A DNA stretch of 64,000 nucleotides from Ruminococcaceae bacterium UBA2719. GTDB taxonomy: Bacteria > Bacillota > Clostridia > Oscillospirales > Acutalibacteraceae. Position numbers and translations under genes: made by a program. Numbering within the stretch: the first letter of the stretch is position 1; the number at the start of each line of letters is the position of its first letter. Shown here one piece after another: positions 28,169-37,857 of this stretch. The notes under the pieces are model-generated. The model searched no databases and was not told the DNA's origin. It worked only from the letters and a program-made list of their open reading frames with translations. Location of the stretch: contig DEKP01000022.1 in assembly GCA_002353935.1 (NCBI GenBank), positions 41,215-105,214 on the forward strand, read 5' to 3'.

Positions 28169-29839
28169 ATGACTGATATTGAAATTGCGCAGAGTGTAAA
28201 AATGAAAAATATAACCGATGTCGCGAACAGCGCAGATATTGATGAAAAATATCTTGAATTATACGGCAGATATAAGGCGAAAGTAGATTTGTCTTTGCTT
28301 GATGATAAGAAGCATGCAAGCTCTAAATTGATTTTGGTAACTGCAATTACCCCCACTTCTGCGGGAGAAGGAAAAACCACCACTACTATAGGTCTTGCCG
28401 ATGCGATGAAAAGTATAGGAAAAGACGCTGTTGTAGCTTTGCGTGAGCCTTCTTTGGGACCGGTATTCGGTGTGAAGGGAGGAGCCGCAGGCGGCGGATG
28501 GGCTCAGGTCGTTCCTATGGAGGATATAAATCTACACTTTACGGGAGATTTTCACGCTATAGGAGCAGCTAATAATTTGCTTGCCGCTATGTTGGATAAT
28601 CACATATATCATGGGAATTCTCTGAATATCGATCCCAGAAGAATCATCTGGAAACGCTGTGTTGATATGAATGACCGTCAGCTCAGATTTGTTACCGACG
28701 GATTGGGCGGCAGGATAAACGGCACTCCCAGAGAAGACGGATATGATATAACGGCAGCATCGGAAATTATGGCTGTTTTATGCCTTGCATCTTCTATCAA
28801 AGATTTGAAAAAACGACTTTCAGAAATAATTGTTGGATATACATATGATGACAAGCCGGTTACAGCAGGTGATCTGAAAGCACAGGGTGCAATGGCAGCC
28901 CTCTTAAAAGATGCGATAAAGCCTAATTTGGTTCAAACTCTAGAAGGAACGCCTGCATTTATTCACGGCGGACCGTTTGCTAATATTGCTCATGGTTGTA
29001 ACTCTGTTATAGCTACTAAATGCGCTATGGCTGTGTCAGATTATACGATTACAGAAGCAGGCTTTGGTTCGGATCTCGGTGCTGAGAAGTTTTTGGATAT
29101 CAAGTGCCGATATGCAGGATTCAAGCCTAACGTGGTTGTAATTGTTGCTACTGTACGCGCTTTGAAAATGCATGGAGGGCTAAAAAAGAGCGAGCTGGAA
29201 ACAGAAAATCTTGAATCACTAGAAAAGGGCCTGCCTAATCTTATAAGGCATATTTCAAATATAAAAGATGTTTATCGTTTGTCGTGCGTTATAGCTATAA
29301 ATCGTTTCCCTTCTGATACCGATGCTGAAATAAATCTGTTAATAGAAAAATGCAAAGACTTGGGTGTCAATGTAAAAATTTCTACCGTTTGGTCAGATGG
29401 CTCAAACGGAGCAATAGATTTGGCTCATGAGGTCGTAAGACTTTGTGAAGAAGAAAGCAATAAGGATTTTTCATTTTTGTATGATCTAAATTCTTCTATA
29501 GAACAAAAAATCGAAACGATAGTAAAAAAAATATACAGAGGCTCGTCTGTTTCTTATACAAAGAACGCTGAAAAAGAAATAGCTAAATTAAAGGCTTTGG
29601 GTTACGACAAACTCCCTGTTTGTATCGCAAAAACTCAGTACAGCTTTTCCGATGATCCGTCTAAATTGTGTGCACCGAGCGATTTTGACATAAATATAAA
29701 AAATGTCAAAATCAGCGCCGGAGCAGGATTTATAGTAGTTTTTACAGGAAATATTATGACGATGCCAGGGTTGCCGAAATCACCTGCTGCAGAGAACGTT
29801 GATATTAGCGATAAAAGCATAATAAGCGGGCTGTTTTAA
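28169..29839 (+). CDS. fhs: Formate-tetrahydrofolate ligase
   Basis: ATP-dependent synthesis of 10-formyl-THF from formate, 556 residues, the standard length. The ATP site [13 protein letters not shown] and [19 protein letters not shown] are perfectly conserved, as are [19 protein letters not shown] and the C-terminal [10 protein letters not shown]. It supplies one-carbon units for purine and amino acid synthesis. Purine breakdown in anaerobes yields formyl- or formimino-THF, so the enzyme could also run in the energy-yielding direction. A pseudouridine synthase gene follows after 9 bp. Confidence 0.96.
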   Translation: MTDIEIAQSVKMKNITDVANSADIDEKYLELYGRYKAKVDLSLLDDKKHASSKLILVTAITPTSAGEGKTTTTIGLADAMKSIGKDAVVALREPSLGPVFGVKGGAAGGGWAQVVPMEDINLHFTGDFHAIGAANNLLAAMLDNHIYHGNSLNIDPRRIIWKRCVDMNDRQLRFVTDGLGGRINGTPREDGYDITAASEIMAVLCLASSIKDLKKRLSEIIVGYTYDDKPVTAGDLKAQGAMAALLKDAIKPNLVQTLEGTPAFIHGGPFANIAHGCNSVIATKCAMAVSDYTITEAGFGSDLGAEKFLDIKCRYAGFKPNVVVIVATVRALKMHGGLKKSELETENLESLEKGLPNLIRHISNIKDVYRLSCVIAINRFPSDTDAEINLLIEKCKDLGVNVKISTVWSDGSNGAIDLAHEVVRLCEEESNKDFSFLYDLNSSIEQKIETIVKKIYRGSSVSYTKNAEKEIAKLKALGYDKLPVCIAKTQYSFSDDPSKLCAPSDFDINIKNVKISAGAGFIVVFTGNIMTMPGLPKSPAAENVDISDKSIISGLF

Positions 29840-29848
29840 AGAAATAAA

Positions 29849-30532
29849 ATGAAATATAAAATTAATGATATCGATATACTCTTTGAAGACAAATATTTGT
29901 TGGTAGTTGTAAAGCCTTATGGCGTTTTATCGCAGGACAGCGCTACAGAGAAAGGTTTACCCGATATTTTGAGCAAGTATCGAGAAGAAAAAGGAGAAGG
30001 CTCTTATATTGGCACACCTTACCGATTAGACAGAACTACACAGGGAATAATGGTCTATGCTAAAGATCCGAAAACCGCCGCATTTTTATCGAAGATGGTG
30101 ATGGATAAAAAACTGAGAAAATTTTATTACGCCCTTGTTTCTCCTGTTCCAGAAGTAAAAGAGGGCACTCTCAAAGATTTATTGTTTTATGACAGAACAA
30201 AGAATAAGTCCTATGTGGTAAAACGAGAAAGAAAAGGCGTTAAGAAAGCAGAGCTTTTTTATAAAATTGTTGACACAAAAATTATAGATAATAACGAAAT
30301 GTCTTTGATAAAAGTTAAGCTTTTTACCGGTAGAACCCATCAGATACGATGTCAGATGTCAAATATAGGTTGCCCTGTAGCAGGAGACAGGCGCTACGGC
30401 AGCATGATAAATACGAAAAATATTTTGCTGTGTGCCGGAGATGTATATTTTATACATCCGCTTACTAAAGAAAATTTGCACTTTGAATATAAACCTGCAA
30501 ACGATTATTTTGAATTTTTTGATTATAAATAA
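29849..30532 (+). CDS. RluA-family RNA pseudouridine synthase
   Basis: 227 residues, one catalytic domain without an S4 domain. The catalytic aspartate lies in YRLDRTTQGIMVYAK, and the family motif TGRTHQIRCQM is present. Residues 11-25 (FEDKYLLVVVKPYGV) match the conserved N-terminal strand. Small stand-alone members modify rRNA or tRNA; the site cannot be predicted. It is 9 bp behind fhs with only a weak ribosome site, so it is probably expressed by readthrough from fhs. Confidence 0.87.
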   Translation: MKYKINDIDILFEDKYLLVVVKPYGVLSQDSATEKGLPDILSKYREEKGEGSYIGTPYRLDRTTQGIMVYAKDPKTAAFLSKMVMDKKLRKFYYALVSPVPEVKEGTLKDLLFYDRTKNKSYVVKRERKGVKKAELFYKIVDTKIIDNNEMSLIKVKLFTGRTHQIRCQMSNIGCPVAGDRRYGSMINTKNILLCAGDVYFIHPLTKENLHFEYKPANDYFEFFDYK

Positions 30533-30567
30533 AAAGTCGAAAGGAGAAAATCCCTTTCGGCTTTTTA
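30531..30567 (+). terminator. Terminator of fhs and the pseudouridine synthase gene
   Basis: AAAAAG and CGAAAGG pair with CCTTTCG and CTTTTT, with a trailing T-rich tract. The stem begins inside the stop codon. Confidence 0.8.
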
Positions 30568-30591
30568 TAATGTTATCGATAATATGAAAAC

Positions 30592-30810
30592 TTATTCCTC
30601 TTCAACATCTGTAACTGTGTATCCGGCAGAGGCGATAACTTCTTTGAGCTTTTGTGCATCTATTTTTTCCTTTGATGTTATAGTGGTAAGGTCCTTTTCA
30701 TGAGAAGAAGTCACGCTTTCTGTATCAAAATTTTTTCTGACAGCTTCATTTACATGTTTTTCGCACATTGGGCACATCATGCCCTCAACTTTTGCTTTTG
30801 TAGTGTACAT
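30592..30810 (-). other. Possible internal start giving a CopZ-like chaperone
   Basis: Within copA, in the same frame, an ATG at 30810 is preceded by AGAAAGGAAAATTAAT, an adequate ribosome site about eight bases away. Initiation there would give a 72-residue free CopZ-like protein with GMMCPMC, identical to the C-terminal domain of CopA. The A+T-rich linker coding just upstream reads like former intergenic DNA. Real initiation is inference. Confidence 0.45.
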
Positions 30811-33102
30811 ATTAATTTTCCTTTCTGCTTTTATATTATTTTTATTATTGTTTATTTTAAATAAATTTAGTCTTAGAGCGTTTGTAACAACGCAAAAGCT
30901 AGACAGACTCATAGCTGCAGCGCCAAACATAGGACTTATTGTAATCCCCAGAGAGGAAAATACTCCGCAGGCTATAGGAATACAAATAATATTGTATATA
31001 AACGCCCAAAACAGATTTTCCCTTATATTTTGAATTGTCGCGCGACTGAGTTTTATTGCACTGACAACGTCGCTTACAGAGTTGTTCATCAGCACAACGT
31101 CGGCAGAATCTATTGCAATAGATGTTCCTGCGCCTATCGCCATGCCTGTGTCAGCGCAGACCAGAGCAGGCGCATCGTTAATACCGTCGCCTACCATACA
31201 TACTTTGCCGTCGGATTTTAATTTTTCAACGATGCTTTGTTTTTCGTTTGGTGTGACTTCTGCGTATATTTTATCTGCGCCTATCTCTTTTGCAACCGTG
31301 TGCGCAACACGCGAGTTGTCACCTGTTATTACAGCTGTTTTGATTTTCATCTCATGAAGCGCTTTTATAGAGATTTTTGCGTCCTCTTTTATGGTATCGG
31401 ATACGGCTATTATTCCTAATAATTTATTATCTCTTGCAAAGAAGATAGGAGTTTTACCTTTGTCAGACATCTTTTGATATTGTCTTTCTATTTCGGCTGG
31501 TATCACAGCTTTTTCTTTAATAAAACTTAGTTTGCCTCCAAAAACTTCAAAGCCTTCGATTTGAGCTTTTACACCATATCCGGCAACCGCCTCAAAATTT
31601 AAGTTTTCATTAGCGAATATATTGTGCTCTTTTGCATACTCCACGATAGCTTTAGCGAGAGGGTGTTCGCTTTTGAGCTCTACTGAATATGCATAGCTTA
31701 AAAGCTCAATTTTATCAGTGTTATTTGCGGTTATTACATCACACACCTTTGGCGTACCGTGAGTAACAGTTCCTGTTTTGTCTAAAGCGACAATCTGAGT
31801 TTTTCCGGCGTTTTCGAGTGAAGCGGCGGTTTTAAATAGTATTCCTGCTTTGGCTCCAACACCGTTTCCTACCATAATTGACACAGGCGTTGCAAGTCCC
31901 AGAGCACAGGGACAGCTTATAACCAGTACGGATATAGCTCTTGATAACGCGTATGAAAATTCCTGACCTATAATCAGCCAAATCAGCATTGTTATAAAAG
32001 CTATAGTCATAACTATAGGTACAAATATTCCGGAGACTTTGTCCGCTATACGTGCTATCGGAGCTTTTGTAAGCGTTGCTTCGGAAATGGTTTTGATAAT
32101 TTGCGAGAGAACTGTGTCTTCTCCGATTTTTTGGGCTTTACATTTTAGATATCCCGACTGATTAATCGTAGCGGCACAGATTTTGTCGCCGACAGATTTT
32201 TCCACAGGAATGCTTTCTCCCGTGAGCATGCTCTCGTCAACGGAGCTGTTACCTTCTATAATAATACCGTCTGTTGAAATTTTATCTCCCGGTCGTACAA
32301 TAAATATATCGCCTACTTTTATATTTTCTATAGGTATTTTTTGTTCTTTCCCGTTTTTTTCGATATAAGCATATTGGGGCTTTAGTTTTATCAAATCTTT
32401 TAAAGCATTTGTGGTTTTTCCTTTTGATATTGCTTCAAGCAGTTTTCCTACGGTTATCAGAGTTAGTATCATTCCTGCAGATTCAAAATAAAACTCGTTC
32501 GAATATTGACTGATAATATCCATGTTACCGTTAGCAAGTATAATTTTAAAAAGCACATAAACGCTCCGCAAAAAAGACGCCGATGCTCCCATAGCTACCA
32601 ATGTATCCATATTAGGAGATAAATGCAAAGCGCTTTTAAATCCGCTGATAAAAAATTTCTGATTAATAATCATGATAACGATACAAATAATCATTTGCAC
32701 AAGTCCCTGGGCGGCATAATTTTCACTTAGAAAAGAGGGGAGAGGAAATCCAAACATATTATGCCCCATAGAGCTGTACATGAGAATAATTAGGAAAACA
32801 AGCGATGATATAAGTCTGTTTTTTAATGCTTTTATCTCTTCTTTTTGAGCTAAAAAAGTATCATACGTTGAAACGTTTGTTTTTTTAGTCTTTTCTTCTT
32901 TCAAATAAGCTTCGTATCCAGCGTTCTTGACAGCGTTTATTATATTTTCTGCGCTTTCTTTTCCGTCAACTGCCATTGAGTTTGTAAGCAGGCTAACGGA
33001 GCAATTTTCAACTTTGTCTAATTTGGATACAGCTTTTTCGATTCTTGCACTACATGCTGCACATGACATACCTTTTATATCAAATTGCTGCATAAATTTC
33101 AC
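30592..33102 (-). CDS. copA: Copper-exporting P1B ATPase with fused C-terminal chaperone domain
   Basis: 836 residues. The N-terminal heavy-metal domain has GMSCAAC (Cys14, Cys17). The membrane and catalytic core has the CPC motif in SCPCALG, phosphorylation site DKTGT, SEHPLA, and [10 protein letters not shown]. It exports Cu(I) using ATP. Unusually a second heavy-metal domain with GMMCPMC is fused at the very C-terminus (about 765-836) through an Asn/Lys-rich linker; in relatives this domain is usually a separate CopZ chaperone. An internal ATG with its own ribosome site may also make that part alone. csoR lies 3 bp upstream, and an operator precedes csoR. Confidence 0.95.
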   Translation of the reverse strand: MKFMQQFDIKGMSCAACSARIEKAVSKLDKVENCSVSLLTNSMAVDGKESAENIINAVKNAGYEAYLKEEKTKKTNVSTYDTFLAQKEEIKALKNRLISSLVFLIILMYSSMGHNMFGFPLPSFLSENYAAQGLVQMIICIVIMIINQKFFISGFKSALHLSPNMDTLVAMGASASFLRSVYVLFKIILANGNMDIISQYSNEFYFESAGMILTLITVGKLLEAISKGKTTNALKDLIKLKPQYAYIEKNGKEQKIPIENIKVGDIFIVRPGDKISTDGIIIEGNSSVDESMLTGESIPVEKSVGDKICAATINQSGYLKCKAQKIGEDTVLSQIIKTISEATLTKAPIARIADKVSGIFVPIVMTIAFITMLIWLIIGQEFSYALSRAISVLVISCPCALGLATPVSIMVGNGVGAKAGILFKTAASLENAGKTQIVALDKTGTVTHGTPKVCDVITANNTDKIELLSYAYSVELKSEHPLAKAIVEYAKEHNIFANENLNFEAVAGYGVKAQIEGFEVFGGKLSFIKEKAVIPAEIERQYQKMSDKGKTPIFFARDNKLLGIIAVSDTIKEDAKISIKALHEMKIKTAVITGDNSRVAHTVAKEIGADKIYAEVTPNEKQSIVEKLKSDGKVCMVGDGINDAPALVCADTGMAIGAGTSIAIDSADVVLMNNSVSDVVSAIKLSRATIQNIRENLFWAFIYNIICIPIACGVFSSLGITISPMFGAAAMSLSSFCVVTNALRLNLFKINNNKNNIKAERKINMYTTKAKVEGMMCPMCEKHVNEAVRKNFDTESVTSSHEKDLTTITSKEKIDAQKLKEVIASAGYTVTDVEEE

Positions 33103-33105
33103 CTC

Positions 33106-33414
33106 TTATTTTGTAAGCTTTGAAATAATAGTCATCAATTCGTCAATTACCCCGTCTTTGTCCTCTTTGATATCACGCACAACGCAGGTGTTGATGTGCT
33201 TGTTAAGAAGTTCTTGATTGAACGAATCAAAGGCTTTGCTCACTGCTGCTGACTGTGTTAAAATATCTACACAATATACGTCGTTTTCTACCATGTTTTT
33301 AATGCCGCGTATTTGTCCTTCAATCCTGCTTAAACGATTTATAAGTTTCTTTTTTTCATCAATATCTCTTAGTGTTTTTTTATTACAATTGCAGGAATTT
33401 TTGTTTTCTGCCAT
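33106..33414 (-). CDS. csoR: CsoR-family copper-sensing repressor
   Basis: All-helical DUF156 repressor, 102 residues from ATG 33414. The Cu(I) ligands Cys48, His73 and Cys77 have exactly the C-x24-H-x3-C spacing of known CsoR proteins, and the RLSRIEGQIRGI helix is typical. The GTG at 33426 is rejected because GGTGAT, the better ribosome site, overlaps it. It should repress its own promoter and copA until copper binds. A short Cys-x-Cys N-terminus (NSCNCNKK) is additional. Confidence 0.93.
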   Translation of the reverse strand: MAENKNSCNCNKKTLRDIDEKKKLINRLSRIEGQIRGIKNMVENDVYCVDILTQSAAVSKAFDSFNQELLNKHINTCVVRDIKEDKDGVIDELMTIISKLTK

Positions 33415-33431
33415 AAAAATCACCAACCTCT

Positions 33432-33481
33432 CAATATACCCTGTATGGGTATATTGTATACCCCGCCCTGGTATTTGTCAA
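33432..33481 (-). promoter_or_regulatory. csoR-copA promoter with CsoR-type operator
   Basis: On the reverse strand, -35 TTGACA (33476-33481) and -10 TACAAT (33453-33458) are 17 bp apart. A perfect inverted repeat, CAATATACCC (33432-33441) and GGGTATATTG (33447-33456), overlaps the -10 and start region. The spacer also holds a second, looser element with TATACCCC and TGGTAT (33457-33474). The G/C core within TATACCC/GGGTATA matches known CsoR operators. Confidence 0.82.
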
Positions 33482-33599
33482 GCAGCGTTTTTTAAAATGA
33501 AAATGCTCTAATATCAAAATAAAATACAAATTTGTTACAAGCAATAAAAATTTTAAAAATTTATAACAAAAAGTAGTGCACAAAAATTATTTTTCTCCC

Positions 33600-33628
33600 T
33601 TGTCTTTTGATGAAAAAACAGATATAAT
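33600..33628 (+). promoter_or_regulatory. Promoter of the bitopic membrane protein gene
   Basis: -35 TTGTCT (33600-33605) and -10 TATAAT (33623-33628), 17-bp spacer. Confidence 0.65.
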
Positions 33629-33675
33629 GTAAAAGTATTACTGCTTTTGTCGAAGTGTTTTTGGAGGATGTTGTT

Positions 33676-34902
33676 TTGCGTAATAAAATCGCAAATTGGA
33701 AGATCGTAAATTTATTTTTTTTCATAATTTTTTCTGCGGTGCTGATTTTTGGCACCGCTGTAAGTGTTTGTGCGGTTGATAATAAGTATACGTTCAGTGA
33801 TATAAAAATGTCGATAAAAATTCCGCGTGATTATATTACGATAACGAAAGATTTTTCCCGTGACGAGCAGGCTTTTGAGACTCTTGATTTAGATTACGAC
33901 GAGACCATAACCGCTTTCAAATCCGCCGGAATTTATCTTCAGGCTTATGATGAAAATAAGATAACAAAAATTACGTTGACCGTAGCGTCAGATGATGACA
34001 GCAAAAAAATTAATAACTACAGCGATATCACCGCCACTCAAAGGCAGCAGATAATAGATGCTTTTTTAGAGGATGAGACATATTTGACGGGAGTAGAAAA
34101 AAAGCACGGCGGCAATATATTTTTGGATTTTACTTTAAAAAATGAAGATAATGATAAAACTCTTTATGCTTCTCAGTGTAATACGGTAATAAACGGAATG
34201 AATATTAACCTTACTATGCAAAAAAGCGGTGAATCATTTGATAACGACGATAATAAGGTTTTAGACAGCATAGCAGAAAGTATAAGCTTTGATAAAATAA
34301 CACTCAAAACGGGACCGGCCTTTGATTGGTGGAGAGTTGTTTTGGTATTGGCTATCATGGCGGCTATAGCGGTTGCGGTATCATATATATATAAACAATA
34401 TAATGAAGCTAAGCGTCGTAAATTAAAAGAACGCAGAGATCGGTCCAGAATGAACAATCAACAAAAACTTGCTCAAGTTATTGAGGAAGAAACAAAAACC
34501 TCTACCGATACATTTAATGAAGAAAATTTATCCAATCAGGAACAGGAACAACCATATCAGCCGGAGCAGTTGACTTTTGACGAGTTGCTTGGATATCAAG
34601 ATGAAAACGAGTACAAAGAACGAGCTGCTACAGATTTAGAGAGCTATGATATTAATGTTAAAGAGAAGAATGTAAACGCCGGCATGGACTATTTTGAAGA
34701 CAGCGGCGACAGCATAAATAACAGCGTAGATTATTTTGATTCTTATTTTAAAGAATCGACAAAACATCGCAGCGTTTTTTCAAGATTTTTTAGTATCTTG
34801 GGAGCATATATTAAAATAGCGTTTAATCATACAAGATATTTCTTTAAAAATTTAGGTAAAATGATATCTGAAATTTTTAAAGGAAAGCAAAAGAAAAATT
34901 AG
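33676..34902 (+). CDS. Bitopic membrane protein of unknown function
   Basis: About 408 residues. I do not recognise the family. An N-terminal signal or anchor segment (FFFIIFSAVLIFGTAVSVCA) precedes an extracytoplasmic domain of about 180 residues, then a membrane segment (VVLVLAIMAAIAVAVSYIY, near residue 220) and a cytoplasmic part of about 170 residues that starts strongly basic, becomes acidic and Gln/Glu-rich, and ends in a basic aromatic stretch that could lie on the membrane. The extracytoplasmic domain resembles small lipoprotein-like folds only in general pattern. GGAGGATG fits a TTG start at 33676; a GTG at 33655 is the alternative. It stands alone between csoR and serC. Confidence 0.6.
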   Translation: MRNKIANWKIVNLFFFIIFSAVLIFGTAVSVCAVDNKYTFSDIKMSIKIPRDYITITKDFSRDEQAFETLDLDYDETITAFKSAGIYLQAYDENKITKITLTVASDDDSKKINNYSDITATQRQQIIDAFLEDETYLTGVEKKHGGNIFLDFTLKNEDNDKTLYASQCNTVINGMNINLTMQKSGESFDNDDNKVLDSIAESISFDKITLKTGPAFDWWRVVLVLAIMAAIAVAVSYIYKQYNEAKRRKLKERRDRSRMNNQQKLAQVIEEETKTSTDTFNEENLSNQEQEQPYQPEQLTFDELLGYQDENEYKERAATDLESYDINVKEKNVNAGMDYFEDSGDSINNSVDYFDSYFKESTKHRSVFSRFFSILGAYIKIAFNHTRYFFKNLGKMISEIFKGKQKKN

Positions 34903-34995
34903 ATTTCGTTTGAAAATATACTTGTTTTTTACAAAATGTATAAAAAATAGTATTTTTTAACTAAAATTTGTAGTATTTCGTATTTTGGTTTGTTA

Positions 34996-35024
34996 TTGAA
35001 TTAACAATCAAAATAGAATATAAT
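34996..35024 (+). promoter_or_regulatory. serC promoter
   Basis: -35 TTGAAT (34996-35001) and -10 TATAAT (35019-35024), 17-bp spacer, 40 bp before serC. Confidence 0.75.
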
Positions 35025-35064
35025 ATTATATGTTAGTATATTTTAACTTTAAGGAGATTTTTTT

Positions 35065-36150
35065 ATGGCAAGAGTTTACAATTTTTCAGCAGGTCCTTCT
35101 ATGTTACCTGAAAGCGTATTAAAAAAAGCAGCATCTGAAATGCTCGACTATCAGGGCAGCGGTCAGTCCGTTATGGAAATGTCTCATAGAAGCAAAGTCT
35201 ATGACGCAATAATAAAAGAAGCAGAGGCATTGCTCAGAGAAGTTATGAATATTCCGGACAATTACAAGGTATTGTTCTTGCAGGGCGGTGCTTCATCACA
35301 GTTTGCAATGGTAGCTATGAACCTGATGAATAAAAATAATAAAGCCGATTATGTTATTACAGGTCAGTGGGCTAAAAAAGCTTATAAAGAGGCTGCTCGT
35401 TACGGAAATGCCAGAGTAGTAGCATCTTCTGAGGACAAGACATTTACATATATTCCAAAGCTTGAAAAAGCAGATTTTGATAAGGATGCCGACTATGTTC
35501 ATATTTGTATGAACAACACAATTTACGGAACTGTATATCACGAGCTTCCGGATACAGGCGATGTTGATTTGGTAGCAGACATTTCTTCGTGCATTTTATC
35601 TGAGCCTATTGACGTATCTAAATTTGGCGTTCTTTATGCAGGTGCTCAAAAGAACATGGCTCCTGCAGGACTTACGGTTGTAATCGTTAGAGAAGATCTT
35701 ATCGGAAATGCTATGGATATCACACCTACAATGTTTAATTATCAGACACATGCAGACAACGGTTCTATGTTTAACACTCCGCCTTGTTATACAATATATA
35801 TGGCAAAGCTGGTTCTTGAGTGGATTAAAAACGAAATCGGCGGTCTTGATAAAATGAAAGAATTAAACGAGAAGAAAGCAAGGCTTTTGTATGATTTTCT
35901 TGATTCTTCCAAAATGTTCAGAGGAACAGTTGTAAAAGAGGATCGCTCGCTGATGAACGTTCCGTTTGTGACCGACAGCGATGAGCTCAACGCTAAGTTT
36001 ATTAAAGAAGCTACGGAAAACGGCTTTGTAAACTTAAAAGGTCATCGTACAGTAGGTGGCATGAGAGCTTCTATTTATAACGCTATGCCATATGAGGGCG
36101 TAGAAAAATTAGTAGAATTCATGAAGAAGTTCGAGGCTGAAAATTCTTGA
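35065..36150 (+). CDS. serC: Phosphoserine aminotransferase
   Basis: PLP enzyme making 3-phosphoserine from 3-phosphohydroxypyruvate, 361 residues, standard. The NFSAGPSMLPE start, QGGASSQFAM phosphate-binding loop and the PLP lysine in YAGAQKNMAPAG are all present, as is GHRTVGGMRASIYNAMP at the C-terminus. AAGGAG precedes the ATG. serA follows after 111 bp. Confidence 0.96.
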   Translation: MARVYNFSAGPSMLPESVLKKAASEMLDYQGSGQSVMEMSHRSKVYDAIIKEAEALLREVMNIPDNYKVLFLQGGASSQFAMVAMNLMNKNNKADYVITGQWAKKAYKEAARYGNARVVASSEDKTFTYIPKLEKADFDKDADYVHICMNNTIYGTVYHELPDTGDVDLVADISSCILSEPIDVSKFGVLYAGAQKNMAPAGLTVVIVREDLIGNAMDITPTMFNYQTHADNGSMFNTPPCYTIYMAKLVLEWIKNEIGGLDKMKELNEKKARLLYDFLDSSKMFRGTVVKEDRSLMNVPFVTDSDELNAKFIKEATENGFVNLKGHRTVGGMRASIYNAMPYEGVEKLVEFMKKFEAENS

Positions 36151-36155
36151 TTTTA

Positions 36156-36195
36156 CACTAAAAATTTATAAAAATTTTTAGTGATGTTTTTGATG
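36156..36195 (+). terminator. Hairpin between serC and serA
   Basis: CACTAAAAATTT and the facing AAATTTTTAGTG pair around a short loop and are followed by a T-rich run. The stem is A+T-rich, so termination may be partial and serA may be transcribed with serC. Confidence 0.5.
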
Positions 36196-36261
36196 TTTTT
36201 ATAATAAAAAATTATTGAATACTGAATATAAATCCAGATTATATAAAAGGAGATAATAACA

Positions 36262-37410
36262 TTGTATAATATACTTAAACTCAACAAAATTGCCGAAGTA
36301 GGCACAAGCAGATTAGGCGAGGATTATAACTGCGTTGACGAGTGTTCAAACCCTGACGCAATATTGGTTAGAAGTGCTTCTATGCACGAATATGAAATGC
36401 CCGAAAGCCTTTTAGCTATAGCCAGAGCCGGCGCAGGCGTAAACAATATTCCTCTTGATAAATGTGCCGAAAAAGGTATCTGTGTATTTAACACTCCGGG
36501 AGCTAATGCAAATGCTGTTATGGAGCTTGTTATAGCAGGACTTTTGATGTCATCGAGAAAACTTGTTGCAGGCATTGAATGGGAAAAAACCTTAAAAGAT
36601 GATGATAATGTTTTAAAAACAGTAGAAAAAGGTAAAAGCCAGTTTGTAGGACCTGAGATCAAGGGTAAAACTATTGGCGTTGTAGGACTCGGCGCTATCG
36701 GTATTTTGGTTGCCAACGCAGCAAGAGCACTTCATATGAACGTTATCGGTTATGATCCTTATCTTTCGGTTGAAGCAGCGCTGAAATTGTCTCGTCATGT
36801 TGCAACTGTAAATTCTCTGGATGAGATTTATGCTAACTGTGATTATATTACCTTGCATATTCCTCAAAATGATTCCACCAAAGGCATGATCAATGCTGAG
36901 AGCATTGCTAAGATGAAAGACGGCGTAAGAATTCTAAACTTCGCAAGAGACGGTTTGGTAGTATCTTCCGATATCAAAAAGGGATTGGAAGATAATAAGA
37001 TTGCAGCTTATGTAACCGACTTTGCAACAAAAGATTTGATTGGTCTTGAGAATGTTATTGCGCTTCCTCATTTGGGCGCTTCTACTCCGGAAAGCGAAGA
37101 TAACTGTGCTATTATGGCAGCGGATGAAATCAAGCAGTACCTTGAACTCGGAAACGTTAAAAATTCAGTTAACTTCCCAAATATCTCTATGCCAAAGACA
37201 GGCGATGTAAGATTTTGCGTCTTCCATGAAAATACCCCGAAGATTATATCTAAGTTACTCGAGGTGATCGGCGGTAATGTTGAAAATATGGAAAACAAGT
37301 CCCGCGGTAACTATGCTTATACTATCATTGACGCGACAGACGTAAACGCCGATGCCGAAGAAGCTATAAAAACTTTTGAAGGTATTATAAGAGTAAGAGT
37401 TATTAAATAA
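36262..37410 (+). CDS. serA: D-3-phosphoglycerate dehydrogenase
   Basis: First step of serine synthesis, 382 residues, the short SerA form. The NAD-binding motif GVVGLGAIG, the ARDGLVV and ALPHLGASTPESE stretches (active-site His) are present. A C-terminal ACT-like module (about 315-382, RFCVFHENTPKIISKLLEVI) suggests allosteric serine control. The start is TTG 36262 with AAAGGAG at good spacing; no ATG fits better. Paired with serC. Confidence 0.93.
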   Translation: MYNILKLNKIAEVGTSRLGEDYNCVDECSNPDAILVRSASMHEYEMPESLLAIARAGAGVNNIPLDKCAEKGICVFNTPGANANAVMELVIAGLLMSSRKLVAGIEWEKTLKDDDNVLKTVEKGKSQFVGPEIKGKTIGVVGLGAIGILVANAARALHMNVIGYDPYLSVEAALKLSRHVATVNSLDEIYANCDYITLHIPQNDSTKGMINAESIAKMKDGVRILNFARDGLVVSSDIKKGLEDNKIAAYVTDFATKDLIGLENVIALPHLGASTPESEDNCAIMAADEIKQYLELGNVKNSVNFPNISMPKTGDVRFCVFHENTPKIISKLLEVIGGNVENMENKSRGNYAYTIIDATDVNADAEEAIKTFEGIIRVRVIK

Positions 37411-37459
37411 TAAAAATCGCGATTTAAAATCGAGATTACAAATTGAAATTTAAAGTTTG

Positions 37460-37494
37460 CAGCCGATGTTACATTGTAATATCGGCTGTTTTTT
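37460..37494 (+). terminator. serA terminator
   Basis: CAGCCGAT and inner TTAC pair with GTAA and ATCGGCTG, followed by TTTTTT. Confidence 0.85.
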
Positions 37495-37585
37495 ATATGC
37501 TATCAACATAAAAATCTTCTAAAAATCAAGGTTTTATTTAAAACAACCAAATCTATCAAAATTGTAACTTTTTTGCTAAAATTTA

Positions 37586-37614
37586 TTTACATGTATATGG
37601 TTTTATTTTATAAT
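37586..37614 (+). promoter_or_regulatory. Promoter of the dockerin/LRR gene
   Basis: -35 TTTACA (37586-37591) and -10 TATAAT (37609-37614), 17-bp spacer. Confidence 0.65.
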
Positions 37615-37857
37615 CTACCGGTAAAAATTGTTAAGCGAAAATGGATTGGTTTGAATATTTTTATATGTTTGTTTTAGTGATTAAAGTCATTGTGTTCCTA
37701 TGTTTTTATATGTAGGTAGAGAATTGATTTCTCCTACATATAACGCAGCATATACATATTTGTTTTAACCAACAATAAAAATATATAAACAAGTTGTCTG
37801 CTTGTTATAAATATGAGAATTAATCCGTTGTGCTTAATGAAAAAGGAGAGATTAATT

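Larger units (their letters stand above)
37411..37857 (+). other. Long leader region before the dockerin/LRR gene
   Basis: 447 bp with the serA terminator, a promoter at 37586-37614 and a strong hairpin at 37707-37742 (TATATGTAGG pairing with CCTACATATA). The implied 5' UTR is about 240 bases. No ORF with a ribosome site is seen. The hairpin is not followed by a T-tract and may be regulatory. Confidence 0.5.
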
